From: Loripinus fragilis
Taxonomy: Eukaryota > Mollusca > Bivalvia > Lucinida > Lucinidae
Length of the DNA stretch: 64,000 bases
Assembly (NCBI GenBank): GCA_964019695.1
Contig: OZ026517.1
Location: 72,560,665-72,624,664 of the forward strand
Direction of reading: 5' to 3'
Shown: in pieces, positions 12,081-22,764 of the stretch
Numbering within the stretch: the stretch's first letter is position 1
How the letters are laid out: each line of letters begins with the position of its first letter
Notes under the pieces: generated by a model
Databases searched by the model: none
Seen by the model: only the letters and a program-made list of their open reading frames with translations
Told to the model about the DNA's origin: nothing
Made by a program: the position numbers and the translations under genes

Positions 12081-12455
12081 GTATATGCATTAGAATCAAT
12101 GTTTGGCGTATGAACATTGTATGTAAGAAAAGGTGACATGTTCAATTGCTGCAAATGTATCAGCAGCTAACAACTCAACTACAGAAAGCCAACATTTGTT
12201 TAACATATACTCATCTTGAATGAATTTTACCGATCATATATAACACAATTCCTTCCACCTATGTTTATACATGTACCATTCTAAGTGTTTTTCTTATCAA
12301 TAGTGTGGACCATTTGATTATTGAGGTGTCAGGTATACTAATTATCTTTAATGCCATTCAGGTTTCTCTTTATACCCGAACTTTGACAGCTATTTCCTAT
12401 TATATTAACCCTTAAACTAATTTAGTCGATGACCTTCTTTGGCTACGAGTAGATA

Positions 12456-12680
12456 CTGTCGTGCCAACCAAGAGTGACAGTGACGTCATGTTTTGTTTAC
12501 AAAGTTATTGGGGACTTAGAAGCGATAGATCACTTGTTTATTAATCCTATCCACAGGATAGGATTAATAAACAAGTGATCTATCGATTCACGTAAACTCA
12601 AGTGGAGTGTACAAGTTATGTTTTACTTAACAATTGTAAACAAAATATTCCGTCACTGTCACTCTTGGTTGGCACGACAG
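12456..12680. mobile_element. 225-bp palindromic MITE with TA target-site duplication
   Basis: Terminal 30 bp (CTGTCGTGCCAACCAAGAGT...) are a perfect inverted repeat, flanked by TA on both sides (32 bp with the TA). A second perfect 30-bp inverted repeat sits at the centre (12523-12552 and 12556-12585, spacer ACA). The two half-arms between them are unequal, so one arm has lost sequence. No coding. Confidence 0.85.
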
Positions 12681-13039
12681 TATATACATAAAATTCTTTT
12701 ATTAAGTGTAAGCAGTCATAATTAAAGCTGTTTCTTCTCGCAATGGACCAGCGCATTAGAATTTGGCATTTATCTATCAGTGGAGAATCAGGCGATGCTG
12801 CACACTCGCACAGATTCGCCAGAAAAGACCTCCAGCAAGCACAAAGTAGGAAAGAAGGTGAAGGATCAAACTAAAAGAAGATCTCTAGTCAAACTGTATA
12901 AATATGATATGAAAGGACACAAAGAATTATAATTGGGTCTTGTCGCGAGAAAATCTTATTTTTAATGTATGCGAACAACAAAGGCGCAGACCAGCCTGCG
13001 CACCGCGCAGTCTGCTCAGTGCATTTGTCATTAGATTAT

Positions 13040-15870
13040 TTAAAAGTGTTATACAATTTATGCATTCGTTTTTCGATTCAGTTATTTCGGGATTTGTCAA
13101 CCCGAGAAAGCTATTTCCATCTCGGATTCACCTCGGTGAACATCTTGTTCGAGAATTGACAATATGCAATTGGTGCATTCTTTTGAGGTTAACATCAGGA
13201 TTTGTCAACCCGAGAACAGTGATGTTCACCGAAGCAAAGCCGAGGTGAACGTCACTTTCGAGGGTTGACTAATCCTGATGTTAACCGAAAAAGAATGCAC
13301 CAATTGTTTTGTTATTGTCTCTCTTTTAACTGTTTTATATAAAGTATTTTCAAATTCATTAATTTACTCAAGTCAAATGTGAACAGATGTTCCTAGTTCA
13401 CTGAAAACAAGATTTTTTTCAACAATTGCTTTTCAAGTTTTTGAAACTCTTATGAGGTGTGCAAAAGGATTGCATTTTTTAAATTACTGTTCTCATAAAA
13501 ATTCAAAACATTTGACCTGTAAAATAAGAAATCATTTTATCTCTTGAGTCAGTTTTCCAATATCTATTTTAGCTGTCAGGCAGCGGTGAAAAAAGTGATG
13601 TCTACATGTTTTGGCTAAATTTAGTTCAATTTATTTTTAGCTGTCTGGCAGTACTGACAAATCCTGCTGTCAACCTGTCCTGGGCTAAATTTAGCTCACA
13701 CGGGTTGACATCAAGATCAGTAACAACAAACGAAGCCTAGTTTCAGCCAAACAGAAGAGGTCTTTTAGAGGAGTCATATAACAATATCTATTAATTTTTA
13801 GCTGCAGTGAAATAATATCTACCTGTCCTGGGCTAAATTTAGTTTTATCTATTCTAGCTGTCTGGTAGCACTGACAAATCCTGATGTCGGCCTGTCTTGG
13901 GCTAAATTTAGCTCATCACTGGTAGACATCAAGTTCTGTCACAACCAGTTAAAGCTAGTTTCAGCCAATCAGAGGAGGTCTTTTATAGTAGTCATATTAC
14001 AAATCCCCATGTTAACCGAAAAAGCATACATCAATGGCTTTGTTAAAACAATAACTTTTTGGGGTATTTTTATAAATAAGCTATGGAAAATTAGACATGA
14101 CTTTTGTGCAAGGCTGTCTTACAGCTAAAATGTTTTTGGGACTCTTGACATCAGATGTAAAAGTAGCTGTGGACAGGTAGACATTTCTTTTGTCAAAGTT
14201 GCCTGACATTTTAGATAGTGTTGTGATTCCTAGGCTGACATCAGAGTTTTCACATATCAGAGCGCTAAATTTAGCAAGCAAGAAAAGGTTTAACTAAAAT
14301 TAGCCGTGGACAGGTAGACATGACATTTGTCAAGGCTGCCTGACAGCTAAATTAGTTTTTGAATTCTAGACATTAGATTTTTCACATACCAGAGAGCTAA
14401 ATTTAGCAAGCATGAAAAGGTTAAACTAAAATTAGCTGTGGACATGTATTTTTATCAAGAATGCTTGACAGCTATAATAGTTTTGGGATTCATGACATCA
14501 GAATATTCCACAGACCAGAGAACTAAATTTAGCAAGCACGATCAAGCATGAGCTTTTGTACAGAGGGTGTTGCAGGCTGTTTCAGCTAATGAGAATATGG
14601 CTTTGCTCATCTCAAAGCAGCCCATATGAAAAAAGAAGGGACCAAAACACTGCAAAAGACTCTATCAAAATATTATACAATTGATGCATTCTTTTGATGT
14701 TAACATCAGGATTTGTCAACTCGAGAATAGTGATGTTCATTTAGGTGAAGCAAAGGTGAATATCACTTTCGAGGGTTGACCAATCCTGATGTTAACCGAA
14801 AAAGAATGCACCAATTGCTTTGTTGTATGACACTGCATGTCTCTCTTTAAAGGCTTTTCATATTTATAAATTTACCTAAAGCAGATGTTCCTAGTGCACT
14901 GAAAACAAGATTATTTCAATAATTGCTTTTCAAATTTATGAAATTCTTATTAGATGTGCAAAAAATGCTTTTTAAAGTACTTTTTTCATAAAATGAACAA
15001 ATTCTTAATTCAAAACATTTGACCTGTGAAATATACATAAGAAATCATGCTATCTCTAGGGGCAGTTTTATCCAATATATTATTTTAAAGTGTCACGCAG
15101 CAGTCAAAAAACTTGATGTCTGCATATCCTGGGCTAAAGGGGTACGTGCATTAAGAGGCTATTTTGCCCCCCCCCCCCCCTATTAGACCAGAAAATTGCA
15201 TTTCACAAATTTCTTCTTATTAGTTTATTAGAACAAAAGCCCAAGTAAAAAAAGTCTGGGATTGATTCTATTTTAACCGTTGCAATGGTTACAAAAATGG
15301 CTGCCAAAATAGGCTGAAAATAGGAAAGTGACCATTTTGGAGCAAATTTAAGACATTTGACAGAGAAATTAACATAGAGCACAAGCAAATACCAAAACGA
15401 TATTTTCACAGAGGGTGAGAATTATCATGGCACACAATATATTAAAAGGTTTTTTTGGTATTCGCTTGTGCTAATACCTAATTCTTAGAAAAACGGTCTG
15501 AAAAAGCCTTAAATTTGGCTCAAAATGTCAATTTCTCTATTTCAAGTTTATTTTGTCGGCCATTTTTGTTAACATAGCAACGGAAAAAGTAAAATAAATG
15601 CCAGAATTGTACACTTGGGCCATTCTTCTAATAAACCAATTGGATGAAATTGGTGCAAAGCAACTTTCAGTTTTTGGCTCCAGAGGGGGCCCAAGCACGT
15701 AACCCTTTAGTTCAATCTATTTTTTGCTGTCTGGCAGACTGACAAATCCTGATGTCTTCCTGTCCTTGGCTAAATTTAGCTCAACAACTGGTAGACATCA
15801 AGATCTGTCACAACCACTGAAAGCTCAGTTCAGCCAATCAGCGGAAGTCTTTCAGAGGAGTCATATATCG
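13040..15870. repeat. compound palindromic array with a segmental duplication
   Basis: Two 140-bp palindromic elements (13167-13306 and 14678-14817, outer CAATTG..TGCATTCTTTT, inner GTTAACATCAGGATTTGTCA) and a truncated third (13048-13160). Sequence after the first (13307-13990) recurs after the second (14818-15870). 13570-13960 repeats units of TAGCTGTCTGGCAG...CCTGGGCTAAATTTAGCTCA. 14100-14560 carries their reverse complement (GACAGGTAGACAT...GCCTGACAGCTAA), making a large loose inverted repeat. ORFs in the region are not conserved between copies. Confidence 0.75.
15131..15708. mobile_element. ~570-bp fold-back element inserted in the duplicated array
   Basis: Left GGGGTACGTGCATTAAGAGG, right end ...GGCCCAAGCACGTAACCC. 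Arms share AAAAATGGCTGCCAAAATAG / TCGGCCATTTTTGTTAAC and AAATACCAAAACGATATTTT / TTTTGGTATTCGCTTGTGC. The host sequence stops at GGGCTAAA and resumes TTTAGTTCAAT; the paralogue at 13608-13624 reads GGCTAAATTTAGTTCAA uninterrupted, so it acts as an empty site. A related half lies at 10490-10800. Confidence 0.75.
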
Positions 15871-15879
15871 ATGCGTTTT

Positions 15880-16400
15880 GATGGTGCCTTGATAATGGTA
15901 TATGCAAATGAGCTAGCAAGGCGCTATAAAGGCGCTTTGACCAAACACTATCAATGCACTTACCAAAACACTATCAAGGCGCTTTGGCCAAACACTACCA
16001 ATGCTCTAACCAAAACACTGTCAAGGCGCTTTGAATGAGACACTATTAAGTTACCAATCGAGAAACTATCAAAGTAAGTAAGAAGGCAAAGATCAGGAAT
16101 CGATACAATCAAGTGACACCACATGGGAAAATCAAAAAAATACAAGTAAAAAAAAACATACAAGAGAGTCAAAAGGCTGGCCATTTCCCAGGAGGTGACC
16201 ACAAGGCTGCAATGAACAGACAAGAAAGCTTGAAAACCACAAAACATAAATAACAAAATTGATCCACAAAAGGAGCACCACCTTGGAACGGTCAGTAAAA
16301 TATTCTTACTGGAGTGCTTAAACTAGTTTCAATGCGTTTTTACCGAACACTACTAATGTACTTTCTAAGACACTATCAAGGTACTTTGACCAAAACAATA
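15880..16400. repeat. ACACTATCAAGG satellite, split by a retrotransposon end
   Basis: About ten diverged 20-25 bp units of CACTATCAAGGCGCTTTGAC(C)AAA. The array runs 15880-16072, is cut by the family-A end at 16074-16345, and resumes 16346-16400. Decayed units persist at 17150-17250. Confidence 0.7.
16074..16345 (-). mobile_element. retrotransposon 3' end (family A)
   Basis: Starts GTAAGTAAGAAGGCAAAG and continues through GATCAGGAATCGATAC and CCCAGGAGGTGACCAC to GGATCCACAAAAGGAGCACC and ACGGTCAGTAAAATATT. It matches the 34.4-kb copy over about 270 bp and is interrupted by no coding remnant. It sits inside an ACACTATCAAGG satellite that resumes after it. Confidence 0.75.
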
Positions 16401-16605
16401 TTCAGTAACTAGCAACTTAAAGGTGAACAACGCCAGGTCAGTAAGCATTACACAAGCATAAAGTTTACTTTAAATCTGCTCCAGCAGCAATTATGCCATA
16501 TCTTTTATTTGATGCCCTAAATTTTAAACAAACCATTAGTTTTCCGAACCATTAAACAATCATGAAAACATCTTGTAATTAATTGTTCTCGGTAAAAACT
16601 GTTTC

Positions 16606-16794
16606 ATATGCTGATGTGTATTATTTTTAGGCAAAAGAAAAAGTGTAAATAAAACGTTTCTGAGATTTGATAAAAACGAAATAATAGAGTCATTTTGTTG
16701 TCTGGCAACAAAATGACTCTATGATTTCGTTTATCAAATCTCAGAAACGTTTTATTTACACTTTTTTTTGCCTGAAAAACATACACATCAGCAA
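16606..16794. repeat. 189-bp fold-back palindrome
   Basis: ATGCTGATGTGTATTATTTTT ... TTGTTGTC-TGGC-AACAAAAT ... ATACACATCAGC. Arms of ~90 bp match with a few small indels (AAAAA/AAA and T-run length). The 112-aa minus-strand ORF over it is a by-product. Confidence 0.85.
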
Positions 16795-18455
16795 TAAACA
16801 CTACAGTGATTCCAATGCTGCATGTTGTTTGATCTATATTTGAAAATTTGGAGCATAAATGATCAGAAAAAAAACAATTAAACACATATCTTAAGGTCAT
16901 GTAAAGCCACATATAATTACAAACATGACACTGCATGTACACACAAATAAGATTTATGTAATAAATTTATGTTTAAACTACTTACACAGTTAATGCACAA
17001 ACTCAGTTTCAACATTTTACATAATTAAGCAATTGAGCTAAACTAACTAACTAAAACAGGAGAAGCACATTCAAAAGCCCCCTCCCAGGATATGAGTCAT
17101 TACATGTGGCTTCCAAATATATTTTCTTTTGGTCAGTAGTATTTGAATCCAAACTACTATCAAGGCACAAAATTTGGCGGCTGGGAGGTAAAAAGTGCAG
17201 GATTGAGATATGAGTTTACCACGACACTATCAAGACATTGTACCTTTTATTTAAGTATACCATTGCACAATAAAATTACTTCTCCATGAGCAAAGTGATC
17301 AAAACACAATCATTCAAGGTACTTTTTTCAGAAAATGTCTTGGAAAGGCTTCGGTTAATGTTTCAGACCAATGCACGATACCATGTGACTTGACAGTGCC
17401 TTTGATAGTTCATTGGGTGCCATTTGCTTCATTTCTTTTTCATATGTGAGAACATCGTTTAGGCCATTTACTACTGTTACGATACAGAATGGCTGGAATA
17501 ACAGAATCAGCTATGGTTGCGTATACGCACAAATACGCAGTGGTTTAGGTATGCACCTGGTCACCTATTCGAACCATGATACGGTACTCTTTCTATTGAT
17601 AGTCCCAATAAAAGTTCGGTTTGTCTGAGATGGAATTCATTGTATCTATATTTATCAACGCTTGCACGTTTTCCTTATTCTTCTTGAATATCTCGGAAAT
17701 CTTGTGCGTTTTTCAATATATAAAGGATGGAATTTCCCATTCTTGTTAGGGGACATTTTAAACATACCGTTGAAAGGTTCGATATAGAGATGCTATTCAT
17801 TATTATAAAAGGTACGTGAAGTTATATATATTGTTATTGTATTGATATTGTACATGACAGGGCGATGGCGATTCCTGTAATTGCATTGAATCGCGATGTC
17901 TCTAGCATGTTACATTGTATTGAAATAATAAGTCACTCGTTTTCTATTTTGTCGTCTGTTGAATCGGCCAGCATTCCGTGTATGAGTTCTTTCGGGTGTT
18001 ATCAATAACGTCCCGTTTTTTTGGTGAAAATAGCGATTGTTACGCACTTGCGTATGAAGTTACGCACATGCGTATTGCCTAAAAATCTGCTGGGACCATT
18101 CTTGCGGCTATAGTAAAAGCTGTCCGGATGGACTCGTCGGGTTATTTCGGACAAAAGTAGCCACAGGCCATGTCGGGCCTGCACCTAAAACTATAATGGC
18201 ATGCTGAAAGATTTACCAGGGACCGATAGGTGAAAAACAATTTTAGCAGCTAGATTTTAAATTGTTGTGATTTTGTACGGCGTTGTTGGAAAGACGATTT
18301 AACTGCCAGTGATAATCGACTTTCTGTAGCGACCTGTATGTGTCACCTCGAGTTATATCTGACGCATATAAGAATAAGGGTTAGGTGCATACACTACAAC
18401 ACACTTACATAAATAAGGTGATAGCTGACATGTATGTTTAGAGATTAGGTAGGTG
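16795..18455. other. unassigned sequence with decayed satellite units
   Basis: Degraded CACTATCAAG units at 17150-17250; otherwise no supported feature. TTACGCACTTGCGTA and TTACGCACATGCGTA are small palindromes near 18035 and 18060. Confidence 0.4.
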
Positions 18456-18459
18456 TAAT

Positions 18460-18580
18460 GTTACACCAAAGTAAATGTAAAATATTTTTTGTTACACCAA
18501 AGTAAATGTAAGATATTTTCGTTACACCAAAGTAAATGTAAAATATTTTGTGTTACACCAAAATAAATGTAAGAAAGCAT
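18460..18580 (+). repeat. 30-31 bp tandem repeat, four units
   Basis: GTTACACCAAAGTAAATGTA starts at 18460, 18491, 18521 and 18551; units end in AATATTTT with small changes. The first three are nearly identical. Confidence 0.9.
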
Positions 18581-18589
18581 TGTACGGTT

Positions 18590-20270
18590 TTACACACATA
18601 AAACAGCAGAATGTAATCTCTCAATATTGATGTATATATTTTTTGCCGAGAGGTCATAATTAGTTGTTTACGACTGATACGTTATACATGTACGAAATTA
18701 GTGCGTGGGCAGGGTGATGTCCGACGTAAACGTCCAAACGTTACGTCGGCACCACACTGTTCAACCTTTTTCCTGGAATTTTAAGAGAATTGGTATCAGT
18801 ATTTGTAAACCTCGAAACTATCTAGATAACGTGACCTTGAAGGGAAAAAGGGCCACAGGATCTTGATGTTTCGGCTGCGATAGCGTCTCAACCAGGGTGA
18901 CGTTACGACAGTGTATAGAAGAGTTTGTTACGTATGGGTTTGTTCGTTTGGCATAAGAGGTATTGTTTAGCGCTGACATAGGCCAGTCACTAAAAAATAC
19001 TTCTCTTTTATATAAGTTTAAGTGTGGGTATTTAGAAGAGCCGATCCATCCTAACCGCATGGGAGCCGTTAGCCATACACCCACGGGTGTGGGCTAATCG
19101 CGCGCTTATAGGGTTAGGATGTAATTTAAAAGAGTAAGACCACTGAAATTATTTCTATTTTTGTGAACTTCGAACGAACAAACCCATTATTGACGCAAAA
19201 GAGTGATTCTGAGATTCTAAATATAGATTGTTTTTTGCAGAATCGTCTCTTGTGTCCCCTCCTACGTTGGAGGCTGAATGTTGGTGAGCCGTTGATTAGT
19301 ACCTGAGGGCACATATTAGTTGTCCCCCTCAGGCCACGACCAGCGTGGATCAAGGCCCAATCGTTACAACGTAGCACAATCAAATGGGAAGCCAACCGGC
19401 TTGAATGGTTATATGTAAAATCTGACACCCCAACATGGGGATATGATCAGGAGGACATATACATATTAATGCTGACGTCTTGAGCGACGATTAGCAGTAC
19501 GCGTAACAGATAATACGATTACGTGAATCCAGTGACGACCAAAGTACAGGTTCGATCACCTCAGCGCCGATGGTCTGAAGAAGACACACGTGCAGCTTAG
19601 AAGACATAGTGTTCGCGAGACGCGTATAATCTCGAGATTTCTCGTCAATACGAGAACTTAAATATTAAAGGGCCCAATTGTTTGTTTTTCTTTTATGAGA
19701 ACTTAAGCTATATGTTAATCATATTCTTTACGTCTCTTATTTCTGACTAGTTGACGTACATCTAGAACAGGACAGTCCAAGATTGGTTCTAATTGAAACG
19801 ATCTTGGAGTGGCAACTTGCTCTAGTATAGGATGGTCAATTAGCCAGAAATAACAGCGTAGGTGGTGTCATTGTATATTAATGTGTTGTTGATGTTTTCT
19901 TAGTACATAAAGTACTGAAAAGTTTTTGCTAGTTGTGTGCATTATTTTTCCCTGGTAGCATCGTCATCGCATAAAGGAATTTTCCAATAAGATTTCCCCT
20001 CTTCCTTCCTGACCGGCTTTATGTCGTAACAACTACTGTATATAGTAGAATATATAAGTGACATGTGTGAGTCACGATAGGCCGTAAAAACTGTAAAAAA
20101 TGTAGCGAATTAACCAGTGACAGACCATGCCACCAACATACCTGGTAAAAACAACATGAAAATGCGCTGAATTTCTTCCATGAAAAAGTCATTGAGCTAC
20201 CATAAAATTTTCCACAGATATTGGACTATATAACATCTGATTCTTTTTCTCTGATGTGGGACCCAGAGCA
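18590..20270. other. unassigned sequence, GC-richer patch
   Basis: 18680-19600 is less AT-rich than its surroundings. It has two minus-strand ORFs of 88 and 100 aa in different frames, neither recognised. CCGACGTAAACG / CGTTACGTCGG (18720-18748) is an imperfect hairpin, and CATCCTAACC / GGGTTAGGATG bracket 19047-19121. Confidence 0.4.
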
Positions 20271-20274
20271 GTTT

Positions 20275-20440
20275 TTCAAACATCTTGATGAAAAAAAGAG
20301 AGAGCTGGCTGCTTTGCTTTGTTTGTCTTCATGGTATCTCGTGATTGTTGTGTTGCTCTTCTTCGCGGTGCCATGGGTTTGTCTGCAGTTTGTGATTGTG
20401 GTATTTCCTTATCATACTCACTTACTCTTTTTGAGGGCGT
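20275..20440 (+). mobile_element. retrotransposon 3' end (family B)
   Basis: GAGAGAGCTGGCTGCTTTGC to CCATGGGTTTGTCTGCAG and TATTTCCTTATCATACTCAC. It matches the other family-B copies over its whole length. The ORFs on both strands here are shadows. Confidence 0.65.
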
Positions 20441-20689
20441 ATTCATATAAGTTTGGAAAATAATGCTGTCCACTATTAGGTGTGAGATCTGCAGTTGTTT
20501 CGCGTCCTTTTTATCAAATAAAATCTTTTTCTCCTAGTTCTTGTGATAAGTTGAGATTTAACATTTGATATCAGACACATATACCAATCAAACTCCTTTA
20601 TCACATATACCAATCAATGGCGTAGCATATCAAAGGGAGACTACTGGATCAAGCAATGGTTCTCTTCAATTGCGTCCCTTTTCAAAATG

Positions 20690-20755
20690 GGAACTTCTCT
20701 TAAAGGAAAGAATTTGCTCCCAAAGGGAGAAATTCTTTCCTTTAAAAGCAGTTCC
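20690..20755. repeat. 66-bp hairpin
   Basis: TTAAAGGAAAGAATTTGCTC faces GGGAGAAATTCTTTCCTTTA with three bases at the tip; GGAACTTCTC and GCAGTTCC extend it imperfectly. Confidence 0.75.
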
Positions 20756-20957
20756 TTATAGTATGGAAAATCACTGTTATCACATTAAGTAACCTCCCTT
20801 GAATGTTACTATTTTAAATTACGCACGTGCGTAACCTGCGTAATGGGTGTTACGCCGATGTCATACGTAAAACTTTCTGCTTCCTGTTTTTGAGACCATA
20901 ATTTAGAAATCGGACAATGCTATTCGACGAGACACTCTTTGAACTTTTAGACACATA

Positions 20958-22278
20958 CGAGGGCTGTTCAAATATGAATGCAAGTAGCTTAATTACTTTC
21001 GTCACATATATGCTACGACAAATTGTATACGTTTCTATAAAGGAGTATATGTCACCTTTAAACTGGCACCAGCCATAAAGACAAATACAGTATACTTATC
21101 GAGTTATAGCCCTTTGAATGAGGGTCACTTTTGTATACTAACAAACTCAATGCTTCGAACATAGCAGTGATATAGACGAGCGTATAATTCTTCGATAAAT
21201 CGGTGAAATTTCTTGTGATTTTTAAGGAAGTATCCCCATATACTTTTATAATGATTCTGTGAAAGTTGCGAAAATCCGACATGTTTTTGTTAAATTACAT
21301 CGAATCGTTTTCACTAAAGTCTCCTTATGTCTGCAAATAAATGGTAAACAAAACACCACCTTACAGTTTTCAGTCAAACTTTTCTCTAACAAAATGAACG
21401 AAGCAACATTTAAACTAGTTTTAACTCAAAAACAATATGTTGATCGCTCATACTGAGTTCTTCCTACAAATCCTTGAAGGATTGTGAGTGATTTTTAAAC
21501 GCTGAAAAGCATTTTTATTAATTCAAAACTGCCTTAAGTGAAGGGGTTATAGAACTTATACTTAATTTTGTTGCCATAACATTGCGGTTTTAATCTAAAT
21601 TTGAACGTTAACTTTAAGTTTTAGCGAAATGGGCATTATTTACAATAGAATTACTCCCCTGGTCTTGAGGACTAGATAGATTGAACATATTTTAATTAAT
21701 GTAAACACGTCATTAAGAAGCAGAAAAATGCTTGAAAAATGATATTAAATGTGATAACTCTGTAAATAGAGAACGGAGCGTTTTGAAATCTTCCTTATGA
21801 CATATTAAGCATGTTTTAAGCAAAACGTTAAGAAAAAGACACAGCGATGTTCAATACTGCATCACCAGTAGATAACTCAAAATGACGTTTATCATGAAAT
21901 TAATGACGTCACAAACGTGCCTGTTTACTCGAGATTGAAACAGGATTATATGTTTTTTCCTGCAAGCAACTTTGTCAATGTACCTTAAACTTGCATCTAG
22001 AATTTGGTGCCATTTTGTCTCAAACTTTGAAACATATGACACTATATCCGCACAAGTACCAAAACGTGTATGGAAACTTGCTTCAGAAAAACTTCAGTAT
22101 ACAGGAATGACCTTTATATAAGCGTCTGTAACTCGCGTAATATAGTGAGTGTTTCTTTATGTTTGGTGCCATTTTAAAGGCGAAAAATAGTTCTTTCCAG
22201 AAAGGTATAACATTTTGTTGTAGCATATATGTGAAGAAAGTTATGAAGCTACTTGCATTCATATTTGAACAGCCCTCG
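20958..22278. mobile_element. 1.32-kb mariner-like TIR element with long inverted repeats
   Basis: Ends are CGAGGGCTGTTCAAATATG... and its exact complement. The first 33 bp are a perfect inverted match, and recognisable imperfect matching continues to about 128 bp (for example CACATATATGCTACGACAAA versus its partner). TA dinucleotides at 20956-20957 and 22279-22280 fit a TA target-site duplication. No transposase frame is evident; the ORFs inside are short and unrelated. Confidence 0.8.
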
Positions 22279-22370
22279 TATATCGTTTCAAAAAAGATAT
22301 TATGCTTGATAGTTTAAAATGTTTTGTATTGAAGAATAATGACATTTTTTCACCTTCAACACAAAATCTA

Positions 22371-22737
22371 GAATCAATCTTACTGACCGTTCCAAGGCGG
22401 TGCTTCTTTTGTGGATCCTTTTTGTTATTTATGTTTCGTGCTTGCCATGCTTTCTGGTTTGTTCATTGCAGCCTTCTGGTCATATACTGGGGAAGGGCTT
22501 ACTTCTTAGCTCTCCTGTATGTGATGTTTTATTGTGTTTTCGCCACTTTCTCATGTGGTGTCCTGGGTCAGGTGTGGTACTTGATTGTATCGATTCCTGA
22601 TCTTTACCATCTTACTTACTTTGTTCTAGGGCACATTATTTAAGATACGTTGAAGGTTATCATCAAAACCTGACCCACTCTTGTGCAATTGAAGAGGAAA
22701 GTATTGCTATAAACCATGATTGAGCTTATAACATGAT
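22371..22737 (+). mobile_element. retrotransposon 3' end (family A) with an opposite-strand fragment beside it
   Basis: 22371-22623 is a sense-strand copy ending GATTCCTGATC...CTTACTTACTTTG. It is followed at 22662-22737 by a minus-oriented piece (CTGACCCACTC, TGCAATTGAAGAGGAAAG) that corresponds to the upstream UTR of the 34.4-kb copy. The 113-aa ORF over this copy is a UTR shadow. Confidence 0.7.
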
Positions 22738-22764
22738 TTCACCAGAAGACCTTAGCACCGGATA

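Noticed and set aside
13040..13306. Large single palindrome covering both 13048-13160 and 13167-13306
   Set aside because: The two segments are successive partial copies in the same orientation, not arms of one palindrome.
18460..18580. CRISPR-like array
   Set aside because: Units are contiguous with no unique spacers; it is a simple tandem repeat in a eukaryotic genome.
18818..19428. Two minus-strand ORFs (88 and 100 aa) in a GC-richer patch
   Set aside because: Considered as exons of a host gene, but they are in different frames, no family is recognised and no convincing splice junction joins them. Left as unassigned.
22302..22643. 113-aa ORF with hydrophobic stretches
   Set aside because: Lies over a retrotransposon 3' UTR repeated elsewhere (16.1, 34.4, 53.7 kb), where the frame is not kept.
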